From NCBI GenBank assembly GCA_945878545.1, contig CAMCTQ010000004.1, positions 1-23,915 of the forward strand: a stretch of DNA of 23,915 nucleotides, written 5' to 3'. The translations under genes were made by a program, and so were the position numbers. The stretch comes from Rickettsia typhi (GTDB taxonomy: Bacteria > Pseudomonadota > Alphaproteobacteria > Rickettsiales > Rickettsiaceae). Positions within the stretch are counted from its first letter, which is position 1. Every line of letters begins with the position of its first letter. The notes below the pieces were generated by a model. The model searched no databases, had not been told where the DNA came from, and saw only the letters and a list, made by a program, of their open reading frames with translations. Below are positions 1 to 7,388 of this stretch, in pieces.

Positions 1-2
1 CA

Positions 3-929
3 GCATTAAGTCTTGAATTACCAATTGACTGCAAACTTGGTACAAATTGCTGGATAACAAACTTACCAAGACATTTTTATGATGGCAAAGAAGTAGATTA
101 CAAATGCGGTACTAGCACCTATCCAGGTCAGAAAGGCACTGATTTTATCCTTGAAGATATAGAACAGATGAACCAAGGCGTTGATGTTCTATCACCATTT
201 GATGGAGTAGTTCAAGCGGTAAGAGATGGAATGGAAGATGTTAGCGTCAATGTTGCTGGCCTTGATAAAATAAAAGACCAGGAATGTGGCAATGGTGTAG
301 TGGTGGTTACAGATAATTTTGAGGCTCAGCTTTGCCATATGCAAAAAGATTCAGTTTCAGTTAAAGTCGGAGACCAAGTTTCAGCTGGCGAGAGACTCGG
401 CTCTGTTGGTTTATCTGGCAATACAAATCACCCACATCTTTATTTTGCTCTTAGTAAAATAAATCAAGATGGTACACTTAGTGAGCTAGATCCTTTTTAT
501 GGTGACCAACCAAATTGTGGCCTTACTCCTAAACCCTTATGGATAAACTCTGAATATTTAAGTAAGAATATCAAAACGGGAATTGTCTATAATTATGGTG
601 TAGCTTTTCAAATACCAGATCTACCAAAAGTGAGAAGTGGTTACTATAAACGTATTATTCAGCCACATAACCCTGACATGATAATGGATTTTGCTGATGT
701 TCTATCGGTAGATAAAGGGCATAAGATGAAAGTACAGTTTCTAGATTCAGAGGGAAAATTTCTTTTTGAAAAAGAACAAGAATTTACTAAATATCAGCCT
801 AGATACTTTTTTTATATTGGACAAAATCTTCACAGAAAACAGCTACATGGTAATTTTAACATAAAAATTATCTACACTAAGCCTGGTGAATCTGATATAA
901 CTTATAACAAGGAAGTTGTGCTAGATTAA
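3..929 (+). CDS. M23 (LytM/lysostaphin)-like peptidase-domain protein, degenerate, 5' end outside window
   Basis: The reading frame is open from the window edge, so the N-terminus and any signal peptide lie upstream; 308 residues are visible. The region resembles the alphaproteobacterial M23 family: a Cys-rich stretch (DCKLGTNCW), then a GxKGTDF-type motif, RDGM, a lipoyl/biotin-like glycine-rich core and PHLxF. M23 enzymes are zinc endopeptidases that cut peptidoglycan cross-bridges. The first zinc ligand, normally His in GHKGTDF, is Gln here (codon 129-131); the Asp (141-143) remains. In the PHLHF motif the second His, a zinc ligand, is Tyr (codon 441-443), while the first His (435-437) remains. 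Two of the three metal ligands are therefore missing. It is probably a non-catalytic LytM-type regulator or binding protein, as known for EnvC and NlpD, or a decaying gene; the long C-terminal part (about residues 180-308) is intact and open. The family call is firm, the loss of activity is inference. Confidence 0.8.
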   Translation, partial: ALSLELPIDCKLGTNCWITNLPRHFYDGKEVDYKCGTSTYPGQKGTDFILEDIEQMNQGVDVLSPFDGVVQAVRDGMEDVSVNVAGLDKIKDQECGNGVVVVTDNFEAQLCHMQKDSVSVKVGDQVSAGERLGSVGLSGNTNHPHLYFALSKINQDGTLSELDPFYGDQPNCGLTPKPLWINSEYLSKNIKTGIVYNYGVAFQIPDLPKVRSGYYKRIIQPHNPDMIMDFADVLSVDKGHKMKVQFLDSEGKFLFEKEQEFTKYQPRYFFYIGQNLHRKQLHGNFNIKIIYTKPGESDITYNKEVVLD

Positions 930-964
930 GTTTGAGAGAATAACTGTGGCTTATAACTCAAACT
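929..964. other. Inverted repeat (hairpin) after the M23-like gene
   Basis: An 8-bp perfect inverted repeat (AGTTTGAG at 929-936, CTCAAACT at 957-964) starts at the stop codon; a second short stem (ATAA/TTAT) lies in its loop. It is followed by a run of A, not T, so it is not a canonical intrinsic terminator on the plus strand. It may stabilise or end the upstream transcript. Confidence 0.35.
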
Positions 965-1013
965 AAAAAATCGTAAGCAAAATATAAGCACTTATTAAAC
1001 TTGGATAAATTTC

Positions 1014-1289
1014 ATGCTAAATATTTGTTTGACTATCTTATCAATTCTTTCAGTAATAGTAATTTGTGGTATTTTTTTACAAAAAGAAATATTTACAAAA
1101 CTATTATTTTTGAATGCCGGAACTAGTTTAGCATCTTTACTTATTTGTTTCTTAGGTAGTTACAAAGTTAATAATTCATATATTGATATTGCTCTGATAT
1201 ATTTTCTACTAAGCGCTATTGGAACATCAGCTTATTTAAAGTATTTTTTACAAAAACACCAAAAAGAACAACAAAATGAGCAATCATAA
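1014..1289 (+). CDS. MrpF/MnhF-like subunit of a multisubunit Na+(K+)/H+ antiporter
   Basis: A 91-residue protein with three predicted membrane segments (about residues 3-22, 28-48 and 55-77) and a charged, Gln/Lys-rich tail. The central KLLFLNAGTSLASLLICF and the later DIALIYFLLSAIGTSAYLKY match the pattern of MrpF/PhaF/MnhF proteins, including length (about 90 residues). MrpF is a small integral membrane subunit of the Mrp/Mnh cation/proton antiporter and normally works only with the other subunits. Here it stands without mrpE or mrpG beside it: the upstream neighbour is the M23-like gene and the downstream one, overlapping by 14 nt, is a ubiH-type gene. The other subunits could be elsewhere, as in genomes where the operon has been scattered. 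No strong Shine-Dalgarno is seen; a GGAT lies about 10 nt before the ATG. Confidence 0.75.
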   Translation: MLNICLTILSILSVIVICGIFLQKEIFTKLLFLNAGTSLASLLICFLGSYKVNNSYIDIALIYFLLSAIGTSAYLKYFLQKHQKEQQNEQS

Positions 1290-2445
1290 TAATATCATCA
1301 TCCTTGGATGCGGACTAAGCGGCATGATTACCGCGCTTGCTCTAGCAAAGTACAATATCCATACCACAATTATTGAGGCCAAATCTACTAATGACGATAA
1401 TTTTTTTGATGACATTCGAACTACTGCGATTAACTCTGCCTCAAAAAAAGCTTTTGAAAAAATTGGCATTTGGGAAGATTTATCAAAGCTATGTGGACCA
1501 ATAAATGATATCTATGTTGTTGATAATAAAGCTCCCCAAATGCTGCATTTTGCAACAAATGATATTCCCAAAAATGAAATTATGGGGTATTTAGTAGAAA
1601 ACACAGAATTTAAAAAATGTCTTTATAATTTAGCGCAAGAAAATAAATTCATAAATGTTCTAGATAACATAAAATATCAAGAAATCATCAATCATCCTGA
1701 TTACTGTCAACTTACTTTAAGTAACAATACTAAACCTATTTGCAAACTACTTATAGTTTGTGATAGCAAAAATTCTAGAGCAAAAAATTTATTTTTTTCT
1801 AACGATATAGAAGAAGATTACAAACAAAAAGCTATAACTTTTATCGTAGAACATGAAGAAAATCACGAAGGTACAGCCATAGAACATTTTCTACCAGCAG
1901 GTCCATTTGCTATCTTGCCTCTGAAAGAGCCAAATAGATCCTCTATTGTCTGGACAGTTCCCGAGGAGCATGCATCAGCGATTATGAACCTACCAATAGA
2001 TGAATTCACTTATTTAGTTCAAGAAAATTTTGGTACATTTCTGGGAAAAGTTCAAATCAAAAGTAGGGTAGCCGCTTTTCCGCTCAAAGCTCATACTATT
2101 ATGAAATACTATAATAAAAGCATTGCCTTAGTTGCTGACACCGCCCATATCATTCATCCTCTTGCAGGACAAGGCTTAAACCAAGGTATAAAAGATATTG
2201 ATTGTTTATCTAGTTTCATCGCCGCAGAAGGCATTACTCCTAGCACCCTGATAAATTATCAAAAACACAGGCAAAAAGACAATGAAACTATGCTATTAAT
2301 AACTGACACTATCAATAGTATTTTCTCCTCTAACTCCACAATACTTCATGGAGCCAGGCAGGCTGGTTTCAAAGCAACTGAGAAATTCCCATCCTTTAAA
2401 AAAATTCTTATAAAATATGCTATGGGAGAAAGGGGAACAAGATAA
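1276..2445 (+). CDS. ubiH: FAD-dependent monooxygenase of the UbiH/UbiF/COQ6 family (ubiquinone biosynthesis)
   Basis: 389 residues, normal for the family. An N-terminal Rossmann FAD site (IIILGCGLSGMITALALA, residues 7-24) with an acidic residue ending the second strand (IIEAK) is followed by DIRTTAIN (residues 46-53), the conserved DxRTxAI motif of ubiquinone hydroxylases. The second FAD motif, usually GDAAHxxHPLAGQGLN, reads ADTAHIIHPLAGQGLN (first Gly replaced by Ala). The protein hydroxylates the quinone ring of ubiquinone precursors at the membrane face, using FAD and NADPH. The regiospecificity (C5, C6 or C1) cannot be told from sequence alone, so the symbol denotes the family. Start overlaps mrpF by 14 nt, suggesting translational coupling. 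It ends convergently with mutS, 41 nt away, with no clear terminator between. Confidence 0.85.
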   Translation: MSNHNNIIILGCGLSGMITALALAKYNIHTTIIEAKSTNDDNFFDDIRTTAINSASKKAFEKIGIWEDLSKLCGPINDIYVVDNKAPQMLHFATNDIPKNEIMGYLVENTEFKKCLYNLAQENKFINVLDNIKYQEIINHPDYCQLTLSNNTKPICKLLIVCDSKNSRAKNLFFSNDIEEDYKQKAITFIVEHEENHEGTAIEHFLPAGPFAILPLKEPNRSSIVWTVPEEHASAIMNLPIDEFTYLVQENFGTFLGKVQIKSRVAAFPLKAHTIMKYYNKSIALVADTAHIIHPLAGQGLNQGIKDIDCLSSFIAAEGITPSTLINYQKHRQKDNETMLLITDTINSIFSSNSTILHGARQAGFKATEKFPSFKKILIKYAMGERGTR

Positions 2446-2486
2446 TTCTTTGTATCAAACGCTCCCCAAACCATAAAAAAACCCTT

Positions 2487-5144
2487 CTATTTTGAAAGAT
2501 CTCTCAGTTTATACAGAATATCTAAAGCTTCTTTTGGTGATAATTCATTAGGATCTACCTTTCTACAAAAATCATATATTTCCTTGTACTTATCTATTTC
2601 AGCGTCCTTTGCCTCGAATAAATTTAAATTTTGCGACTCACCTATAAAGGCCTCTTTATTTGATTTCTTTGAATCTTTTTCAAACTTTAAAAGCAACTGA
2701 TTAGCCCTTCGAATTACCGAAAGTGGAAGACCAGCCATTTGCGCGACATGAACTCCATAAGAACGGTCAGCAAAACCTTTGATAATTTTGTGTAGAAATA
2801 ATATTTTTCCATCATTATCATTAATTGAAATAGTATAATTAACAAGCGTAGGAAATATATCGCTTAAACTTGTTAATTCGTGGTAATGAGTAGCAAATAA
2901 ACATCTTGCTTTAATTTTATCGTGAATATATTCAAGTACCGACCAGGCTATAGCCACTCCGTCATAAGTTGAAGTACCCCTGCCTACCTCATCTAAAATC
3001 ACCAAAGATCTATTAGTGCTTTGCGACAATATCGCCGAGGTCTCGATCATTTCTACCATAAAAGTGGACTGACCTTTGGTTAGATCATCCCCTGCCCCAA
3101 CTCTACTAAATATTTTATCAATTACACCGATTGTTGCACTAACAGCTGGCACAAAACTACCAATATGAGCTAAAATTGCTATAATGGCATTCTGACGCAA
3201 AAAAGTGCTTTTCCCCGCCATATTTGGCCCAGTAATTAACCAAATCCTTTCTTCATTATTTAAGTTACAATCATTTCCAGTAAATGACTCATTATTGGAC
3301 TTTAAAAACCTCTCAACAACTGGATGTCTACCACCTTGTACCTCAAAATTTACCTCATTAGTCAAAACAGGCAAGCAATACTCAAATTCATCCGCTATAA
3401 AAGCAAAGTTCAAAAACACATCTAATCTATTTATTGCATGGCTAAGTAAAATTAATTTTGTCGTATTATCTACAACAGCCCTGCAGATATCCGCATATAT
3501 CTCTTTTTCCAAACCAACTAGCATAACCTTGGCATTGAGCATTTTACTTTCAAGTTCCTGTAATTCTTCAGTAGTATAACGGATAGAATTAGCTGTCGTT
3601 TGCCGGTGAATAAATTTTCCATCCATTATCTTGCCGCTATGTCTTGCAGTAATATCGATAAATAATCCTATTACATTATTGTTGGAAATTTTTAGACTAT
3701 CTATACCAGTCTCTTGTCTATATTTATCTTTTAGCTTATCAACAAACCCACGACTATTGTTAATTAATTCTTGCAACTCTTTGATTTTAGCGTGAAATGC
3801 AGGTTTTATGATCTCGCCCTCTGTAATAATATTTGGAGCATCTTCTCTTATAGATTCGCCGATTAAATCAGCAAGTTCTGAATTCCCAAGTAACGGCGCA
3901 ACTAGTTTTTCTATATTTTCTGGTAAATTAATACCATTATTTATAACAAAATGGGCTCTTATTTCTTCAGCTGATAAAATAGTATCTCTAATACTTAGTA
4001 AATCTCTAGGGGACCCTCTTTGCATTTGAATGCGAGTAAGACACCGTTCTAAATCAGAAGTTTTTGCCAGTATCTTCCTGATATTGGCGGTTAATTGAAT
4101 ATTTTTAAAAAAGAAATCAGTTATAGAAAGCCTTGCATTAATTCTCTTGATTTCAACTAATGGAGTGCCTAGATAATCATATAGCAATCTTGCTCCACCT
4201 TTAGTCATGGTATGATTAACTGCATGAAATAAACTACCTTTAGCTCCACCATTAACCTGGGAAGTCAGCTCAAGATTGCGGCGCGTTCCCGAATCAATAA
4301 CCATAAATTTTTGAGAGTTTAGTATCTTAGGAAAAGGTAATTTAGGTAAATTAGCCTTCTGAGTTAAAGATATATACTCAATTATGCTTCCTACTGAACT
4401 AATCTGATTACTATCAAGTTCACCAATTGCCTCAATTGAAGCAATATTGTAATAATCCTCAATAATTTTTGCACACTTTCTTTCCGCAAAAAAACTATCA
4501 ACCTGAAATGAAATGCGTATATTCAAGGCTGTTTCAACATTTGAGCTAAAAACTTCTGACCGAAATTTTTCGCTAAGCAATATCTCGCTAGGTTTTATCC
4601 GTGTAAGTTCATTGATTATTTGATCAGCAGGAATAGTAACAACAAAGATTTTGGAAGTAGAAAGATCAAGATAACAAACAGCACTATTATGTTTGCCTAT
4701 CACAGCACTTGCCAGATAATTTGGTTTACCACCATCTAGCAACGATTCCTCAATCAAAGTACCAGGAGTGATAATTCTGCTGACCTCACGTCTTACAACC
4801 GATTTGTATCCACCACGTTTCTTTGCCTCTTCAGGAGTTTCCATTTGTTCGCAAATAGCTACTTTCAATCCCTCTTCCAGAAGTTTATTTAAGTAATTCT
4901 CAAGCGCATGAAACGGTACACCACACATTGGTATTTCATCTTCACCAGTTTTGCCTCTTTTGGTAAGAGCTACCCCCAGAACCTTAGAAGCAAGAATAGC
5001 ATCTTCGTAGAACAATTCATAAAAATCACCCATACGGAACAATAATAGACATTCAGAATTGGCAAATTTTATATCTAGATATTGACGCATAACTTGCGTA
5101 GCGGCAGCATAATTATATTTCTCGTGAAAAGCTTTGATGTCCAT
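2487..5144 (-). CDS. mutS: DNA mismatch repair protein MutS
   Basis: 885 residues, full length for MutS. The N-terminal mismatch-recognition domain carries MGDFYELF (residues 38-45), which includes the Phe-x-Glu wedge that stacks on the mispaired base. The C-terminal ABC-type ATPase has Walker A TGPNMAGKST and the Walker B/signature DEVGRGTSTYDG, followed by the ATHYHEL histidine switch. MutS finds mismatches and small loops and then recruits MutL. The gene follows fliQ on the same strand by 36 nt, so the two may be cotranscribed. All ATPase motifs appear intact. A short basic tail with KLRDLSK ends the protein, close to where MutS proteins of this length finish. Confidence 0.98.
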   Translation of the reverse strand: MDIKAFHEKYNYAAATQVMRQYLDIKFANSECLLLFRMGDFYELFYEDAILASKVLGVALTKRGKTGEDEIPMCGVPFHALENYLNKLLEEGLKVAICEQMETPEEAKKRGGYKSVVRREVSRIITPGTLIEESLLDGGKPNYLASAVIGKHNSAVCYLDLSTSKIFVVTIPADQIINELTRIKPSEILLSEKFRSEVFSSNVETALNIRISFQVDSFFAERKCAKIIEDYYNIASIEAIGELDSNQISSVGSIIEYISLTQKANLPKLPFPKILNSQKFMVIDSGTRRNLELTSQVNGGAKGSLFHAVNHTMTKGGARLLYDYLGTPLVEIKRINARLSITDFFFKNIQLTANIRKILAKTSDLERCLTRIQMQRGSPRDLLSIRDTILSAEEIRAHFVINNGINLPENIEKLVAPLLGNSELADLIGESIREDAPNIITEGEIIKPAFHAKIKELQELINNSRGFVDKLKDKYRQETGIDSLKISNNNVIGLFIDITARHSGKIMDGKFIHRQTTANSIRYTTEELQELESKMLNAKVMLVGLEKEIYADICRAVVDNTTKLILLSHAINRLDVFLNFAFIADEFEYCLPVLTNEVNFEVQGGRHPVVERFLKSNNESFTGNDCNLNNEERIWLITGPNMAGKSTFLRQNAIIAILAHIGSFVPAVSATIGVIDKIFSRVGAGDDLTKGQSTFMVEMIETSAILSQSTNRSLVILDEVGRGTSTYDGVAIAWSVLEYIHDKIKARCLFATHYHELTSLSDIFPTLVNYTISINDNDGKILFLHKIIKGFADRSYGVHVAQMAGLPLSVIRRANQLLLKFEKDSKKSNKEAFIGESQNLNLFEAKDAEIDKYKEIYDFCRKVDPNELSPKEALDILYKLRDLSK

Positions 5145-5180
5145 GTTACAATCTTATAGTTTAAATTAACCTTAAGATTT

Positions 5181-5441
5181 TTATTTTACAATATGCTGTA
5201 CGATATGATCAACAAAGATCTTAAGCTTGGAATAAATGTAAGGTAGGATTACAATCATTGAAAAATAAACCGCAATAATTTTAGGCACAAAAGTAAGCGT
5301 TGTTTCTTGAATCTGAGTTAAAGCTTGAAATAACGAAATAATAAGCCCAACAACTAATGCCACTACTAAAATTGGCGCAGAAACGATTATCAAAACGTAA
5401 ATTGCTTCTCTGCTTATATCAGATATTGTTCCTAAATCCAT
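5181..5441 (-). CDS. fliQ: Flagellar type III export apparatus protein FliQ
   Basis: 86 residues with two membrane helices (about 14-36 and 53-72) separated by the hallmark loop QALTQIQETTLTFVPK of FliQ/SctS proteins. FliQ forms part of the FliPQR export gate in the inner membrane through which flagellar subunits leave. Length and motif favour flagellar FliQ, but the virulence type III homologue SctS is so similar that it cannot be excluded without the rest of the system. No other export gene lies in this window; the neighbours are mutS downstream and a repeat-bearing gap upstream. The 50 nt before the ATG are very AT-rich and contain two TATAAT-like boxes on the minus strand, with no convincing -35 element. 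Confidence 0.9.
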   Translation of the reverse strand: MDLGTISDISREAIYVLIIVSAPILVVALVVGLIISLFQALTQIQETTLTFVPKIIAVYFSMIVILPYIYSKLKIFVDHIVQHIVK

Positions 5442-5487
5442 AATTTCTGTATTATAACTTATAATTATAGTATTTTGATTAAACTAG

Positions 5488-5594
5488 GTGCTAGCCATGC
5501 GACGTCATCCTCTCAAAAGAGGCGATCCAGAAACATAGCCTTTAAGCCGGATTCCAGCCTTCACTGGAATGACACCGCTAAAAATAATTAGCAC
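5488..5594. repeat. Palindromic dispersed-type repeat element in the ihfB-fliQ gap
   Basis: The gap contains nested inverted repeats: outer GTGCTA (5488-5493) / TAGCAC (5589-5594); an imperfect terminal pair GCGnnGTCAT (5499-5508) / ATGACnnCGC (5569-5578); and two perfect internal hairpins, CCTCT-CAAA-AGAGG (5509-5522) and ATTCCAG-CCTTCA-CTGGAAT (5551-5570). The block is GC-richer than its surroundings. The phrase GGATTCCAGCnTTCACTGGAATGAC and the GTCAT...ATGAC ends resemble dispersed repeats common in Rickettsiales genomes. No coding potential. Copy number cannot be judged from one window. Confidence 0.7.
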
Positions 5595-5695
5595 TCAAGT
5601 TCAATTCATTTGACTATAGTTCCTTTTTCTTATTTGAGCAAAAGTACATAACCAACCTCTTGCACTATAACAAAATAGCTAAGCTAGCACAATAA

Positions 5696-5944
5696 TCATT
5701 TCAAAGAGTCCTGAACATTTCTAGACATACGAAAATAAATTGTATTATATCTCTTGTCTTGGCCAGCATATTTCTTCTCTCTTATCGACAAACTACCAAA
5801 ACCACGGATTTCGATTCGGTTTTTTTTACATAATTCATCTTTTATATATTCAAGCACCGAGTCCACAGCTATTTGGGCATCAGCTTTTGACAAATAATCA
5901 AGCTTTGTTGTAATTTTTTCTATCAAATCTTTTTTTGTTGCCAT
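5696..5944 (-). CDS. HU/IHF-family DNA-binding protein, probably IHF beta, with a shortened arm
   Basis: 82 residues. The N-terminal two-helix dimerisation region (residues 1-40) and the RIEIRGFGSLSIRE strand (43-56) match integration host factor beta. Family members bend DNA by inserting a proline at the tip of a two-stranded arm (RNPxTGE). Here the region between the GFGS strand and the C-terminal helix reads KKYAGQDKRYNTIYFRMS, about ten residues shorter than in E. coli IHF beta, with no RNP proline. Either the arm is reduced or the protein bends DNA weakly. It lies 19 nt after sppA, the usual alphaproteobacterial sppA-ihfB order, which supports the IHF beta assignment over HU. No frameshift is visible; the frame is open and ends in a normal helix. 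DNA architecture and replication/recombination roles are inferred from the family. Confidence 0.85.
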   Translation of the reverse strand: MATKKDLIEKITTKLDYLSKADAQIAVDSVLEYIKDELCKKNRIEIRGFGSLSIREKKYAGQDKRYNTIYFRMSRNVQDSLK

Positions 5945-5963
5945 AATTTTCAGTTTCTAAGCC

Positions 5964-6887
5964 CTAAAGGATCGATTTAATTCCCCAAAATTTTCCAGAG
6001 AATAGTCCCCTAATAGAATTGTCTAAATCATCAAAAAACATATCAATAATTTTATCTCTAGGATTTAATTTTATTTCTAAAACTTTTAAATCATGCGCAA
6101 CATCTTTCTTTTCTTCAAGCCATTTTATAGCTGAATCCTCATTTCCTATCTCATCAATTAATTTGTACTGAAGAGCTAGTTTGGCAGAGTAAATTCTACC
6201 ATCAGCAATTTTTTTGACAAAATCAAGGTCTAAATGGCGCCTTTTTGCAACTAACCCAGTAAAATAATCATATACATCAAGTACATTATCCATAACAGCT
6301 TTCTCAGCTTCGGGGGTAAGTTTTTCTGTAAAACTAGGGTTAGCTTTTAAAGCATTTGATTTGAAATTATTAAATTTCACTCCTATTCTCTCTGCAAGCT
6401 CAGTAACCTCAGCCATTTCCATCAACACTCCGATAGATCCAGTGATTGTGCCATTATGAGCTATTATATAGTCAGCTCCAAGCGCTATCAAATAGCCTCC
6501 GGATGCAGCAACTGAGTCCATTACGGCCACAACAGGTTTATTCTTAGCAATCTTCTGAAAAGCATCGTATAACATTTCCGAACCGACAACACTTCCTCCT
6601 GGTGAGTTAATATGAATAATTACTGCCTTTATATTATTATCTTCAGCAATTTTCTCAAGCTTTCTTACCCTAGATAAATCATCATATATAATTTCTTCTA
6701 ATAGAATACTAGCAATATAATCTCCCCTTATATCTTTCGGTGATAAAGAGAAATTTTTGTTACCCATCATCCTGTTTCCAGCAATAGATACAATAACAAG
6801 GACAAGTATCAGCGAACTTATCTTCCATTTCGCAAGCTGAGATTTATTTCTTTTTCTTTCTATTAAATAATCAGGACTGATATTCAT
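5964..6887 (-). CDS. sppA: Signal peptide peptidase SppA (36K type, S49 family)
   Basis: 307 residues. One N-terminal membrane anchor (about residues 21-37) precedes a single S49 serine protease domain. NSPGGSV (94-100), SVAASGGY (125-132, nucleophile Ser129) and TGSIGV (149-154) are typical; the general-base Lys is probably Lys176 in FKSNALK. The enzyme degrades signal peptides left in the inner membrane after secretion. The length is that of the short, single-domain form found in alphaproteobacteria and Bacillus, which works as an oligomer. An AAAGG Shine-Dalgarno lies 8 nt before the ATG. It is 33 nt after smpB and 19 nt before ihfB, in a run of five minus-strand genes. Confidence 0.95.
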   Translation of the reverse strand: MNISPDYLIERKRNKSQLAKWKISSLILVLVIVSIAGNRMMGNKNFSLSPKDIRGDYIASILLEEIIYDDLSRVRKLEKIAEDNNIKAVIIHINSPGGSVVGSEMLYDAFQKIAKNKPVVAVMDSVAASGGYLIALGADYIIAHNGTITGSIGVLMEMAEVTELAERIGVKFNNFKSNALKANPSFTEKLTPEAEKAVMDNVLDVYDYFTGLVAKRRHLDLDFVKKIADGRIYSAKLALQYKLIDEIGNEDSAIKWLEEKKDVAHDLKVLEIKLNPRDKIIDMFFDDLDNSIRGLFSGKFWGIKSIL

Positions 6888-6920
6888 TGTAAAACCTTTA
6901 TGTTTGTTTATTGATGTCAG

Positions 6921-7388
6921 TTATGAACCATTTTTATCTCTTAAAACCCTACCTTGCTCTCTTTCCCAATCTTTGTCTTTTATTGCTTGCCTTTTGTCAT
7001 GCTGCTTTTTGCCTTTTGATAATCCAAGCTCTATTTTTACAACATTCTTTTTATTAAAATACATGGAAAGGGCTATTAAAGTGTAGCCTTTTAATTTAAT
7101 TTTACCAATTATTTTTTGTATTTCCCTTTTCTTAAGCAACAATTTTCTTGGTCTTTTAGTTGGATGGTTAAATTGGTTAGCTTGCTCATATTCAGCGATA
7201 TGGCAATTATATAAAAATAACTCATTCCCACTCATTGCAGCATGGGTATCTGCTATCGTAACCCTACCATTTCTTACTGATTTTACTTCACTACCAGTTA
7301 AAATTACACCAGCTTCGAGTCTCTCTTCAATAAAATACTCAAAACTAGCTTTTTTATTTTGTGCAATAATTTTCTTGTAGTCAGACAT
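6921..7388 (-). CDS. smpB: SsrA (tmRNA)-binding protein SmpB
   Basis: 155 residues, normal for SmpB. NKKASFEYFIEERLEAGVIL and TGSEVKSVRNGRVTIAD are the conserved oligonucleotide-binding fold sequences; the lysine-rich C-terminal tail (KGKKQHDKRQAIKDKDWEREQ) is the part that enters the decoding site and mRNA channel of a stalled ribosome. SmpB delivers tmRNA to ribosomes stuck on broken mRNA so that the nascent chain is tagged for proteolysis. Its start codon shares one base with the dapA stop (TAATG), implying coupled translation. The tmRNA gene itself is not in this window. Confidence 0.97.
   Translation of the reverse strand: MSDYKKIIAQNKKASFEYFIEERLEAGVILTGSEVKSVRNGRVTIADTHAAMSGNELFLYNCHIAEYEQANQFNHPTKRPRKLLLKKREIQKIIGKIKLKGYTLIALSMYFNKKNVVKIELGLSKGKKQHDKRQAIKDKDWEREQGRVLRDKNGS

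Noticed and set aside
2446..2486. Possible bidirectional terminator between ubiH and mutS
   Set aside because: An AAAAAAA run and GGGG/CCCC tracts are present but do not form a stable compact hairpin.
3205..3579. 124-residue plus-strand open frame
   Set aside because: Lies antisense inside mutS, serine-rich low-complexity translation with no family pattern; a shadow of the mutS coding frame.
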